A stretch of DNA of 64,000 nt from NCBI RefSeq assembly GCF_029664245.1, contig NZ_JANAIE010000009.1:1-64000 (forward strand), read 5' to 3'. This stretch comes from Profundicola chukchiensis (GTDB taxonomy: Bacteria > Bacteroidota > Bacteroidia > Flavobacteriales > Weeksellaceae). The notes beneath the pieces were generated by a model, which was not told where the DNA came from, searched no databases, and worked only from the letters and a program-made list of their open reading frames with translations. This document shows positions 29,406-38,767 of the stretch, piece after piece (the stretch's first letter is position 1; every line of letters begins with the position of its first letter). Both the position numbers and the translations under genes were made by a program.

Positions 29406-31808
29406 TTAGTCTTTCAAACATTTTTCTAAGAATTGATCTTGCTCCCATAATAAGTGCAAAATGTTTTCTTTGGCTGCATAACCATGACTTTCTTTAGGTA
29501 AAATCACCATTCTAACCGGTGCTCCTAAGTTTTTCAAAGCTTGGAAATAACGCTCAGTTTGTAGTGTAAACGTTCCTGGGTTGTTATCTGCCTCACCGTG
29601 TACCAATAACATTGGCTTTTTCATTTTGTCAGCATTCATAAAGGGCGACATGGTGTTGTAGATTTTTGGATCATCCCAATAGTTTCTTTGCTCAGATTGG
29701 AATCCAAACGGTGTAAGTGTTCTATTATAAGCTCCACTTCTCGCAATTCCACATTTAAAGTCGTCACCATGCGTCAATAAGTTAGCTGTCATAAACGCAC
29801 CATAAGAATGTCCACCAACGGCAACTCTGTTTTTATCGATAATTCCTCTGTCATCTAAAGCTTTAATAGCTGCTTTACCATTGGCTAATAATTGCTCAAT
29901 AAAGGTATCATTCGGCTCAGTTTCTCCCTCTCCTACAATCGGGAAAGAAGCGTCGTCTAATACGGCATAACCTTTAGTCACCCAATAAACAAAACTTCCA
30001 TAATATGGATAGGTAAACGCATTTGGGTTGTTAGTGTTTTGTCCTGCCGTGCTTTTATCCTTGTATTCTGTTGGATAAGCCCATACCAATAAAGGTAATT
30101 TCTCGCCAGATTTTTCATCATAATTAGCCGGTAAATATAAAACTCCACTTAAATCAACCCCATCAGCTCTCTTGTAGTGAATTACTTCTTTTTTCACATT
30201 TTCAATAGATTTGAAAGGATTTTCGAAGTTGGTAATTGGCTTAGATTTTTTGTTTTTTAAATTTAAGCTAAAGTAATTCGGGTATTGACTTGGCGTTTCT
30301 ACCTGAGTTAAAACTTGTTTTTTATCTACATCAATAAAGGTAAACAAGCTTTCTATTTGGTTCTTTTTGTTAGATGTGTAAATACGTTTTGGTTTAAAAG
30401 TTTTAAAATCAAACTCATCTATAAAAGGAAACTGACCATCCTTTGTAAATCCATCACCAAATAAATATCCTTTGTTATTTTTAATATACATTACAGACTT
30501 TCCAAACTCATTTTTGGTTGTGTAGTAGTTACCTGGATCAGCATATTTATCTTGATAATTACGCTCAGAAATTAATTTAATCTCCTTACCAGTTTGTGGA
30601 TTAAAGGCAGTAGTTCTTAAGGTTCTAGTGTCATACCAATGGTCATAAATCATAGCGACATCCTTATTTCCCCACTCAATTCCACCATATCTTAATTTAG
30701 TTTTAATGAATGGCTTCGCAGCTTGGTTAAATGGAGCTGTCCAAACATAAACTTGGTCTCTATACTCAACTTCCTTGCTTGCATCACCCTCATCCAAAGC
30801 TTCTACATAATATAATTCTGCAGCTTTATCGCTTCTCCAACGGATTCCTCTTTTTCCTTTTTTAGTAGAAGAGAAGCCTTTAGGTCTAATTTCATCTAGA
30901 GGAGCCTCGTCGATAACCTTAACTAATTTCCCATTCATGTCATACACACTCGTTGTACTAGCAAATCGTGAATAAGGAACTAAGTAAGAGAAAGGCTCTT
31001 TTAAAACATCAATTAAAACATAATTCCCGTCAGGCGAAATAGAATTTGAAGTATATAAATCAGCTTTTAAGAAATTTCTTTTCTGACCATTTAATGCAAC
31101 AATATCTAAACTTGAACGAATCGCATTTTTGAAGTTCTCTTCGTCCTGTGCATCCGTCAATAAATCTTGATAAGTTCTCGTCTGTGAAACACTTCCGTCT
31201 CCTGTAGAAACAGTAGGTCCAGTTGGCATTTGTGTAGATTTATCAATAAACGCTGGAACATTAGCTGGTAAAAAAGAAACCAATAATTCCTGACTGTTAG
31301 GTAACCATTCATACGGTCTACCGCCTACAGCGTTTAATCCCGTAGCAACTTTTTGCGCTTTAGCCGTGCTTAAGTCGACATACCATAACTCTAAATCATT
31401 AGTAGTTGTATGCGTAAAAGCTAAAGTTTTTTCGTCTGGAGAGAAGCCTAAATACCCAATTTGAGGGTTTTGTGGTAAACCACTTACTTCAGTAATTTTA
31501 TTTGTTCCAAATTTTTGAACCTTTAAATTGTTGATGTAGGTAATTGTACTGCTAATATGCGTGTTTGGATTAAATCTTAATCCACCTAACTTCATTTCAT
31601 CTTGACTTAAATCTTGCAGCGTTTTATACGTATTTCTATAAGTATAAACTACCCACTCCTTGTCTTGTGTCATGTAAACTGAAGGAGCGCGTTCAAAATC
31701 AGCTAGTTCTAGGATTTCTTGCGAAGGTTTTTGAAACTCAATTTTTTCTTGCGCCGAGGCCAAGTTGAATCCCAGGAACATAGCCGTGAGAAAAATAAAT
31801 TTATTCAT
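29406..31808 (-). CDS. S9 family serine peptidase, glutamyl-endopeptidase-like
   Basis: An 800-residue exported peptidase. Residues 1-19 form a signal peptide ending ASAQ. Residues about 60-520 look like a beta-propeller that filters substrates. The alpha/beta-hydrolase domain (about 560-800) has nucleophile Ser in GGHSYGAFMTANLL, Asp in LVHGEADNNPG and His in PKESHGYAAKE. The GHSYGAFMTANLL block resembles the glutamyl endopeptidase (S9D) branch. It probably degrades peptides in the periplasm. A terminator follows at 29351. Confidence 0.88.
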   Translation of the reverse strand: MNKFIFLTAMFLGFNLASAQEKIEFQKPSQEILELADFERAPSVYMTQDKEWVVYTYRNTYKTLQDLSQDEMKLGGLRFNPNTHISSTITYINNLKVQKFGTNKITEVSGLPQNPQIGYLGFSPDEKTLAFTHTTTNDLELWYVDLSTAKAQKVATGLNAVGGRPYEWLPNSQELLVSFLPANVPAFIDKSTQMPTGPTVSTGDGSVSQTRTYQDLLTDAQDEENFKNAIRSSLDIVALNGQKRNFLKADLYTSNSISPDGNYVLIDVLKEPFSYLVPYSRFASTTSVYDMNGKLVKVIDEAPLDEIRPKGFSSTKKGKRGIRWRSDKAAELYYVEALDEGDASKEVEYRDQVYVWTAPFNQAAKPFIKTKLRYGGIEWGNKDVAMIYDHWYDTRTLRTTAFNPQTGKEIKLISERNYQDKYADPGNYYTTKNEFGKSVMYIKNNKGYLFGDGFTKDGQFPFIDEFDFKTFKPKRIYTSNKKNQIESLFTFIDVDKKQVLTQVETPSQYPNYFSLNLKNKKSKPITNFENPFKSIENVKKEVIHYKRADGVDLSGVLYLPANYDEKSGEKLPLLVWAYPTEYKDKSTAGQNTNNPNAFTYPYYGSFVYWVTKGYAVLDDASFPIVGEGETEPNDTFIEQLLANGKAAIKALDDRGIIDKNRVAVGGHSYGAFMTANLLTHGDDFKCGIARSGAYNRTLTPFGFQSEQRNYWDDPKIYNTMSPFMNADKMKKPMLLVHGEADNNPGTFTLQTERYFQALKNLGAPVRMVILPKESHGYAAKENILHLLWEQDQFLEKCLKD

Positions 31809-31908
31809 TAATATTAATTTTAAAATTGCTTAAAAATAGGTAATTTATTTCTAACTGAATTAGAGCTGAGGTTTATTTAAATTTAATATCAGAAGTCGTT
31901 TAAATAAA

Positions 31909-31945
31909 AAAACACAGCTTAATTTTTATAAATAAGCTGTGTTTT
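31909..31945. terminator. Terminator-like hairpin upstream of the S9 peptidase gene
   Basis: A 13-bp stem (31909-31921 with 31933-31945) flanked by A and T tracts. On the minus strand it lies downstream of the carboxylase gene, which it probably ends. Confidence 0.85.
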
Positions 31946-32072
31946 GATAAGATTATTGGATGTAATATCTTTACTTTAACCTGAGTTTAATTCAGTATGT
32001 ATGATTTTCTTCATCCAAACCTCCATAGATGTTTATATTCATGATATTCCGAAAAACATTTAATACGCTTTT

Positions 32073-33692
32073 TTAAACCTGTAAAACGCCCATATTAAAA
32101 TCTTTTTCAATAGGAGCGTGGTTTGCAGCTTCAATTCCCATAGAAATCCATTTTCTAGTTTCGATAGGATCTATGATTTCATCTACCCATAGTCTGGCAG
32201 CTGCATATTCTGGCGTGGTTTGTTTGTTGTATCTGTCCGTGATTTTATCTAATAAAGCTTGTTTATCTTCTGCCGAAAGTTCTTCTCTTGCTGATGCTTC
32301 TTCAATAGATAATAAAACTTTAGCGGCTTGTTCACCGCCCATCACAGCAATTTTAGCTGAAGGCCAAGCAAAGATTAATCTTGGGTCATAAGCTTTTCCA
32401 CACATGGCATAATTTCCTGCTCCGTATGAATTTCCTACAATCACAGAGAATTTTGGAACCACAGAGTTAGAAACAGCGTTCACCATTTTCGCACCATCTT
32501 TAATGATTCCTCCGTGCTCTGATTTAGATCCCACCATAAATCCAGTAACATCGGTTAAGAAAACTAAAGGAATTTTTTTCTGATTACAATTCGCAATAAA
32601 ACGAGTCGCTTTATCAGCTGAGTCAGAGTAAATAACTCCACCAAACTGCATTTCACCCTGTTTAGATTTAACTACCTTTCTTTGGTTAGCCACAATTCCT
32701 ACAGCCCAACCTTCTACACGCGCATAACCACAAATGATAGTTTGACCGTAATCTGCTTTATACTCATCAAAAGAATTAGCATCAATCAAAGCATCAATCA
32801 TGTCATGCATGTCATATTGATCGGTTCTACTTTCTGGTAAGATGCCATAAATGTCAGATAATTTACGCTTAGGTTTTTGAACCTCAGCTCTGTTAAATCC
32901 GGCTTTATCGAAATCCCCGATTTTACCAACGATTGATTTAATTTTATCTAAAGCATCTTTGTCATTTTCTGCTTTATAATCGGTTACACCAGAAATGTCA
33001 CTTTGAGATTCTGCACCTCCCAAGGTTTGAGCGTCTACATTTTCACCGATAGCAGCTTTTACTAAATATGGACCTGCCAAGAAAATCGTTCCTGTTTCTT
33101 TTACGATTAAAGCCTCGTCGCTCATGATTGGTAAATAAGCACCACCAGCTACGCAACTTCCCATAATTGCAGCAATTTGCGTGATTCCTTTAGAACTCAT
33201 AATAGCATTATTTCTAAAGATTCTTCCGAAGTGCTCTTTGTCTGGAAAAATTTCATCTTGCATAGGAAGGTAAACACCTGCACTATCTACTAAGTAAATA
33301 ATCGGTAAATTATTTTCCATGGCTATTTCTTGGGCACGTAAGTTCTTTTTACCTGTAATAGGGAACCATGCACCAGCTTTTACGGTAGCATCGTTGGCAA
33401 CTACAATACATTGCTTTCCAGAAATGTATCCGATTTTAACGATCACGCCACCTGCTGGGCAACCACCATGTTCTTCGTACATGTCATATCCTGCAAAAGA
33501 CCCGATTTCAATGGAGCGAGATTTTTCATCAAAAAGATAATCAACACGCTCGCGAGCCGTCATTTTACCTTTTGCTTTATGTTTTTCGATGCGCTTTTCG
33601 CCACCACCTAATTTTATTTTTCTTAACTTTTTATTTAAGGCGCTAACAGACAATTTGTTATAGTCTTCTCTTTGATTGAATTTAATGTCCAT
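32073..33692 (-). CDS. Acyl-CoA carboxylase, carboxyltransferase (beta) subunit
   Basis: A 539-residue biotin-dependent carboxyltransferase that moves CO2 from carboxybiotin to an acyl-CoA. Both crotonase-fold halves are present (KIEIGSFAGYDMYEEHGGCP early; PLVFLTDVTGFMVGSKSEHGG and GNSYGAGNYAMCGKAYDPR late). The family covers methylcrotonyl-, propionyl- and geranyl-CoA carboxylases; the sequence resembles the methylcrotonyl type (leucine breakdown), but this is not proven. No alpha subunit with biotin carboxylase lies beside it. Confidence 0.9.
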   Translation of the reverse strand: MDIKFNQREDYNKLSVSALNKKLRKIKLGGGEKRIEKHKAKGKMTARERVDYLFDEKSRSIEIGSFAGYDMYEEHGGCPAGGVIVKIGYISGKQCIVVANDATVKAGAWFPITGKKNLRAQEIAMENNLPIIYLVDSAGVYLPMQDEIFPDKEHFGRIFRNNAIMSSKGITQIAAIMGSCVAGGAYLPIMSDEALIVKETGTIFLAGPYLVKAAIGENVDAQTLGGAESQSDISGVTDYKAENDKDALDKIKSIVGKIGDFDKAGFNRAEVQKPKRKLSDIYGILPESRTDQYDMHDMIDALIDANSFDEYKADYGQTIICGYARVEGWAVGIVANQRKVVKSKQGEMQFGGVIYSDSADKATRFIANCNQKKIPLVFLTDVTGFMVGSKSEHGGIIKDGAKMVNAVSNSVVPKFSVIVGNSYGAGNYAMCGKAYDPRLIFAWPSAKIAVMGGEQAAKVLLSIEEASAREELSAEDKQALLDKITDRYNKQTTPEYAAARLWVDEIIDPIETRKWISMGIEAANHAPIEKDFNMGVLQV

Positions 33693-33888
33693 GGTTTAAT
33701 TTAAAGTTTTAAAATTATCGAAATTTGCTGAACTGACAAAGGATAGTCTGAGTTCACTTTATTAAATTTTAGAACTCAAGATTATTTTAGAATTAATATG
33801 AATTAAATCTTAATCTTCAAGTTCAAACGATCTTGATGAAATCATGACGAATAAGCTCAATCTCTAAACTCTCAATCCTACGTAAAAA

Positions 33889-34899
33889 TTAATAGTATTC
33901 TTCTTTGTAAATCTTAATTAATAAAAGAAATAAACTTACCATCAATGGCCCGAAGATTAATCCTAAAAAACCAAATAATGGAATTCCAATTACAACACCA
34001 AATAAGGTGATAAGTGGATGGATTTCTGCCAATCTCTGCTGTACTACAATTCTAAATAAGTTGTCTGTCAGTCCTACGACTACTACACCATAAACACCTA
34101 ATCCAATAGCTTCAAAAGTTTGACCTTGTGCATAAAGGATAATTACCAAAGGGACCATACCAATAGCCGTCCCCACAAAAGGAATCATAGAGCCTAAAGT
34201 AGTTACCGCAAACCAAAACCACGGATTAGGAGCTCCAAATATATAAAAGCCAATAAGCGCCACAGCACCTTGTAATAAAGCTACCAAAGGAATAGCTATG
34301 GCATTTGATTTTATCATTTCCTTGGAATCAATACTTACGCGCTCGAAGTTTTTATCACTTAAAGGAATATATTTTCGCATGCTGTCTTTTAGATTATCAT
34401 AATTAATCAACATATAATACAGACAGAAATACATAAGACCGATTATAATCGTAATATCCAATGTGCTTCCTGCAGCGCCTTCTACAAATTTTGTAATTAA
34501 ATCCTCTAAATTCTCGCCTTGAAAACTTCCAGTAATATTATAGCCAACATAATTTTCCACTCTGGCTATCGTAGATCTCAACATATAAGAATACTTCTCT
34601 GAGTTTTCCATGACATCTTGAACACGGTTGGTCAAGAGAAATAGGATTAAACCAATAGGAATAAGAACCGTGAAAATCGTAAGGACGATGAGTAAACTAG
34701 CAGATAAGGATCTTTTCCAACCTCTTTCGGTAAGTTTCTTCATCCAACCTACCGTTAAGACATACATAATGATAGCTCCAAAAATCCCAGAAATATAGGG
34801 TGTAAGTGGAGTGAATATTAAAACGCCTAAAAGTATAATACTGGCAAGCGTAAATATTTGACGTGTTAAAAGTGGTTTTATAACTTGTTTATCTGGCAT
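33889..34899 (-). CDS. AI-2E family transporter
   Basis: A 336-residue inner-membrane permease of the AI-2E (PerM/TqsA) family, with about eight membrane helices and the conserved C-terminal segment (LAEIHPLITLFGVVIGIPLFG). Substrates are known only for a few members (autoinducer-2, Na/H exchange), so none is claimed. I start at ATG 34899; a TTG three codons upstream is less likely. Single gene. Confidence 0.88.
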   Translation of the reverse strand: MPDKQVIKPLLTRQIFTLASIILLGVLIFTPLTPYISGIFGAIIMYVLTVGWMKKLTERGWKRSLSASLLIVLTIFTVLIPIGLILFLLTNRVQDVMENSEKYSYMLRSTIARVENYVGYNITGSFQGENLEDLITKFVEGAAGSTLDITIIIGLMYFCLYYMLINYDNLKDSMRKYIPLSDKNFERVSIDSKEMIKSNAIAIPLVALLQGAVALIGFYIFGAPNPWFWFAVTTLGSMIPFVGTAIGMVPLVIILYAQGQTFEAIGLGVYGVVVVGLTDNLFRIVVQQRLAEIHPLITLFGVVIGIPLFGFLGLIFGPLMVSLFLLLIKIYKEEYY

Positions 34900-35230
34900 G
34901 GATATCAATTTAATGTAAATGTAATAGATTTTGTTCTAAAATATGAATTCGAAAGATGGTTCGCGATTAGCTTTGAGTTTTTAAAATCTACAACCTAAAA
35001 AAATGTCATTTAAAAGGCGCTCACTATAGATTCATTAAAATTATGACAGATTGTTGAGTAACATACCTGACTTGTAATCGTCTAAAATACAGTTGTTTTT
35101 AAAATTAAAACAAAGAATTTGCGACAATATGACAGAATTTACTGCCAAAAGGCAGAAAAATGCGATTGGTATATCTTTTGTCTTTTAAGAGGAAAATTAA
35201 CTTAAAAATAGAAAATAAAAATATTAAGAT
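34900..35230 (+). promoter_or_regulatory. dnaK upstream region
   Basis: A 330-base gap between divergent genes. It holds a CTGCC/GGCAG hairpin (35142-35146 with 35151-35155) preceded by GACAGAATTT, and then TTGGTATATCTTTTGTC (35166-35182). The latter contains GG-N10-GT (35168-35181), one base from the sigma-54 -24/-12 pattern, and also a stretched TATCTTTTG similar to the -7 box. Which factor is used cannot be decided by eye. The left 200 bases show nothing clear. Confidence 0.45.
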
Positions 35231-37135
35231 ATGAGTAAGATTATAGGTATTGACTTAGGAACTACTAACTCGTGTGTTGCAGTAATGGAGGGTAACGACC
35301 CTACCGTAATCCCTAATGCTGAAGGGAAAAGAACAACACCATCAGTTGTAGCCTTTGTTGAAAACGGTGAAAGAAAAGTAGGTGATCCTGCAAAAAGACA
35401 AGCGGTAACTAACCCAGAAAAAACGATTTATTCAATTAAGCGTTTTATCGGTGAAAACTTCGCACAAAACGAAGACGATATTAGTTCAGTAGCTTATAAG
35501 GTTATTAAAGGTGCAGGTGGAACTACAAAAGTAAAAATTGACGATAGAGAGTATACGCCTCAAGAAATCTCTGCTATGATTCTTCAGAAAATGAAGAAAA
35601 CTGCTGAAGATTATTTAGGTACTACAGTAAGTAGAGCGGTAATTACAGTTCCTGCTTATTTTGATGATGCTCAGCGTCAAGCTACTAAAGAAGCAGGTGA
35701 AATTGCTGGTCTTAAAGTAGAAAGAATTATTAATGAGCCTACAGCTGCTGCTTTGGCTTATGGATTAGATAAACAAGCTGAAGATAAAAAAGTTGCTGTA
35801 TATGACTTAGGTGGAGGTACATTCGATATTTCTATCTTAGAATTAGGTGACGGTGTGTTCGAAGTATTATCAACACATGGTGATACACACTTAGGTGGTG
35901 ATGACTTTGATAACCAAATTATCGATTGGTTGGCAGATGAGTTCCAAAAAGAAGAGGACTTTGATTTAAGAAAAGACTCAATTGCATTACAGCGTCTAAA
36001 AGAAGCTGCTGAGAAAGCTAAGATTGAATTGTCATCTTCTCAATCAACTGAAATTAACTTACCTTATATTACAGCTACGGCTACAGGACCTAAGCACTTG
36101 GTACAAACATTAACGAGAGCTAAATTCGATCAAATGACCGAAGATTTAGTTAAGCGCTCAATGCAACCATGTCAGAAAGCTTTAGATGATGCAAAATTAA
36201 AAGCATCAGATATTGATGAGGTAATCTTGGTAGGTGGATCTACACGTATCCCTAAAATCCAAGAGGAAGTAGAGAAGTTCTTTGGTCAAAAACCTTCTAA
36301 AGGAGTTAACCCAGATGAGGTTGTAGCAGTAGGAGCAGCAATTCAAGGTGGTGTATTAACTGGTGAGGTAAAAGACGTATTGTTATTAGATGTAACTCCA
36401 CTTTCATTAGGTATTGAAACAATGGGAGGTGTGTTTACAAAATTAATCGAGTCTAACACTACGATTCCAACTAAGAAGTCTGAGACTTTCTCTACGGCAG
36501 CTGACAATCAGCCTGCGGTAACGATTAGAGTTGGTCAAGGTGAGCGTCCAATGTTTGCTCAAAACAAAGAAATCGGTCGTTTTGACTTAGTTGACATTCC
36601 ACCAGCGCCAAGAGGAGTTCCTCAGATTGAAGTAACTTTCGATATCGACGCGAACGGTATTATGCATGTTTCGGCTAAAGATAAAGGAACAGGAAAAGAG
36701 CAGTCTATTAAGATTGAAGCTTCTTCTGGATTATCTGAAGAGGAAATCGAAAGAATGAAGAAAGAAGCTGAAGAAAATGCAGCTCAGGATGCTAAGGCAA
36801 AAGAGAAAATTGAAAAATTGAACGCTGCTGATAGCATGATCTTCCAGACAGAGAAGCAATTAAAAGAATATGGTGATAAGATCAGTGATGATAAGAAAAA
36901 ACCAATCGAAGATGCTTTAGCAGAATTAAAAACTGCTCACGAAGGTCAAGAAGTAGATGCAATTGATGCAGCTATGGAGAAAATCAACAATGCATGGAAT
37001 GCAGCTTCAGAAGAAATGTATGCTGCTATGAACGATGGTGGAGCAGCAGGAGCACAAGGAGCGCCTAATGCAGATCAATCATCTGACAGCGGAGCTAGCG
37101 ATGTAGAAGATGTAGATTTCGAAGAAGTTAAATAA
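35231..37135 (+). CDS. dnaK: Molecular chaperone DnaK (Hsp70)
   Basis: A 634-residue Hsp70. The ATPase domain begins [18 protein letters not shown] and holds [12 protein letters not shown] and [13 protein letters not shown]; the substrate domain starts after [14 protein letters not shown]; the C-terminal lid ends in the acidic EDVDFEEVK, which binds cochaperones. dnaJ and grpE are not adjacent. Its upstream region may be heat-responsive. A terminator follows. Confidence 0.97.
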   Translation: MSKIIGIDLGTTNSCVAVMEGNDPTVIPNAEGKRTTPSVVAFVENGERKVGDPAKRQAVTNPEKTIYSIKRFIGENFAQNEDDISSVAYKVIKGAGGTTKVKIDDREYTPQEISAMILQKMKKTAEDYLGTTVSRAVITVPAYFDDAQRQATKEAGEIAGLKVERIINEPTAAALAYGLDKQAEDKKVAVYDLGGGTFDISILELGDGVFEVLSTHGDTHLGGDDFDNQIIDWLADEFQKEEDFDLRKDSIALQRLKEAAEKAKIELSSSQSTEINLPYITATATGPKHLVQTLTRAKFDQMTEDLVKRSMQPCQKALDDAKLKASDIDEVILVGGSTRIPKIQEEVEKFFGQKPSKGVNPDEVVAVGAAIQGGVLTGEVKDVLLLDVTPLSLGIETMGGVFTKLIESNTTIPTKKSETFSTAADNQPAVTIRVGQGERPMFAQNKEIGRFDLVDIPPAPRGVPQIEVTFDIDANGIMHVSAKDKGTGKEQSIKIEASSGLSEEEIERMKKEAEENAAQDAKAKEKIEKLNAADSMIFQTEKQLKEYGDKISDDKKKPIEDALAELKTAHEGQEVDAIDAAMEKINNAWNAASEEMYAAMNDGGAAGAQGAPNADQSSDSGASDVEDVDFEEVK

Positions 37136-37175
37136 TAGTTCCTATCGTAGTCAAATACGTATAGATTTTATAAAG

Positions 37176-37206
37176 AAACCGTCTCAATTTTGAGGCGGTT
37201 TTTTCT
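37176..37206 (+). terminator. Terminator after dnaK
   Basis: Stem AACCGTCTCA/TGAGGCGGTT with one wobble (about 37177-37186 with 37191-37200), then six T. Confidence 0.9.
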
Positions 37207-37385
37207 TTTTGGTTTTAAGTTAAGTTTTGAAAACAACTTTATAAAAGGTGAGTTTTAGGAAGATTTGTTTAAAAATGGTTTTAAATCATGGATATTTTTT
37301 ATAAAAAGTTAAAAGCTTGGCAAATGATTTGCCTATTGTTTCCATACTAATGCGATAATAATTAAATTGCACAAAATTATTTTTG

Positions 37386-38456
37386 ATGAATAGAATATTT
37401 ATAATGTTATCACTAGTTGTAGTGGTTGCATCATGTAAAAAACAAGAAAAGCCAACCGTTGTAGGAACCAATGAAAAAGGTGAGGAGTTAGTTGTAAATG
37501 AAACCGGTGATACGGTAGTTTATGTTGCACCTGTCGCTGATAATTCTGAAGTAGAAGAGCAGGAAAGTGAAGAGGTAGCTGCAATTAAACCAGAAAAAGA
37601 CGGTACTTATAAATTTGAATTAAACCTTAAGAAAGGTCAAGAATATCCATTTAAAATTAAGACAAAAGCTACCAACTCACAATCAGATGGTAAGCAAAGT
37701 CAAACGATTACTCAAGAATCTTCTACAGCAGTAGCTTATGAGGTGAAAGAAATCAAAGACAGTGTTTTTATTTTGGATGTGACATATAAGCAGTTTGCTG
37801 AAAGTATGACAGATGGTAAGGAGAAATTGGGATTCGATACGAATGCAGCTGAACCAACCAATGAAGAAGCAAAGCAAAGATGGAAATTTAATAAAGCTGT
37901 TGTAGGGAATACTTTCCAAATGGAAGTTAGCAAAAGCGGAAAAGTTCAGAATATTACTAACCTATATAAGGTAAGACAGAATGTGAAAAATGCTATGAAA
38001 GCAGGTTTGAGCGAAGATGAGTTAAAAGGACTTGATTCATTCTTAGCTGCAGCATTAAGCGACGAAGCTATGCAGCAGCAGTTTGAAGAGTCTATGGCAT
38101 ATTACCCAAAGAAAAAAGTAAAACCAGGTGATACTTGGTCAAGAAATGAGTCTGAAGGTAATGCTAGCTCAAATGTGAACTATACTTTCGAAGGAATTAA
38201 GGACGGTGTTGCAACCATCAAAATCAGCGGAACTAGTAGCGGAAGTGATTCTAAAACCGACCCAAATGGAAGCGGAATGAAACTTTTCCAAAGTTTAGAG
38301 GGTAAAGTTAACGGTGACGTTAAGATTGATGTTAAAAGTGGATGGGTTAAAAATGCAGAAATGAAAAAGAATGAAACCATCAGAATGACGCAAGAATTCC
38401 AAGGACAGAAAATGAATTTTTCTTCTGAAACTAAATCTACAACCACTATTAACTAA
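37386..38456 (+). CDS. DUF6263 family lipoprotein
   Basis: A 356-residue predicted lipoprotein: membrane-targeting start (MNRIFIMLSLVVVVASC) with the lipid-attachment Cys at 17 or so, an acidic linker to about 70, then a beta-rich domain (about 75-350) like those grouped as DUF6263. Function unknown. I start at ATG 37386, one codon after a TTG. Together with the DUF4834 gene 5 bases downstream and YfhO, it forms a common Flavobacteriia gene string. Confidence 0.82.
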   Translation: MNRIFIMLSLVVVVASCKKQEKPTVVGTNEKGEELVVNETGDTVVYVAPVADNSEVEEQESEEVAAIKPEKDGTYKFELNLKKGQEYPFKIKTKATNSQSDGKQSQTITQESSTAVAYEVKEIKDSVFILDVTYKQFAESMTDGKEKLGFDTNAAEPTNEEAKQRWKFNKAVVGNTFQMEVSKSGKVQNITNLYKVRQNVKNAMKAGLSEDELKGLDSFLAAALSDEAMQQQFEESMAYYPKKKVKPGDTWSRNESEGNASSNVNYTFEGIKDGVATIKISGTSSGSDSKTDPNGSGMKLFQSLEGKVNGDVKIDVKSGWVKNAEMKKNETIRMTQEFQGQKMNFSSETKSTTTIN

Positions 38457-38461
38457 TAAGA

Positions 38462-38683
38462 ATGGGTGCGGTTTTTAAATTTTTACTATTCTTTTTTCTT
38501 GCCTACTTTATTTTTAGTTGGGTGCGCAGTTTAATCATGCCATCTCAACAGAAAAGGCAAAATGAAAAGGAGGTAAGGATTTTTAAGAGTAAAGACGTCG
38601 AAAAACCTAAGGTGGACGTGCAAGATGCCGAAACCATCGACTTCGAGGAAATTAAAGATCCACGTAATTCGGATGTAAATTAA
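38462..38683 (+). CDS. DUF4834 family small membrane protein
   Basis: A 73-residue protein with one membrane segment (about 3-25, FKFLLFFFLAYFIFSWV) and a charged cytosolic tail ending in AETIDFEEIKD. It matches the DUF4834 pattern, function unknown. It begins 5 bases after the lipoprotein gene and precedes YfhO by 84 bases. Confidence 0.83.
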   Translation: MGAVFKFLLFFFLAYFIFSWVRSLIMPSQQKRQNEKEVRIFKSKDVEKPKVDVQDAETIDFEEIKDPRNSDVN

Positions 38684-38714
38684 GTTTACATCTATATAGA
38701 ACGATTTAAACCAT

Positions 38715-38722
38715 TAACTTTG
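38715..38722 (+). promoter_or_regulatory. Promoter -7 box for the YfhO gene
   Basis: TAACTTTG, 45 bases before the YfhO start; no clear -33 box. Confidence 0.4.
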
Positions 38723-38767
38723 GCAGAGTTTTATTAATTTAGAACTTTGTCAAAGTTATTTTTTTAT

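Noticed and set aside
37378-37385. TATTTTTG as the promoter of the DUF6263 lipoprotein gene
   Set aside because: It touches the start codon, so a transcript from it would lack the signal-peptide start; taken as chance.
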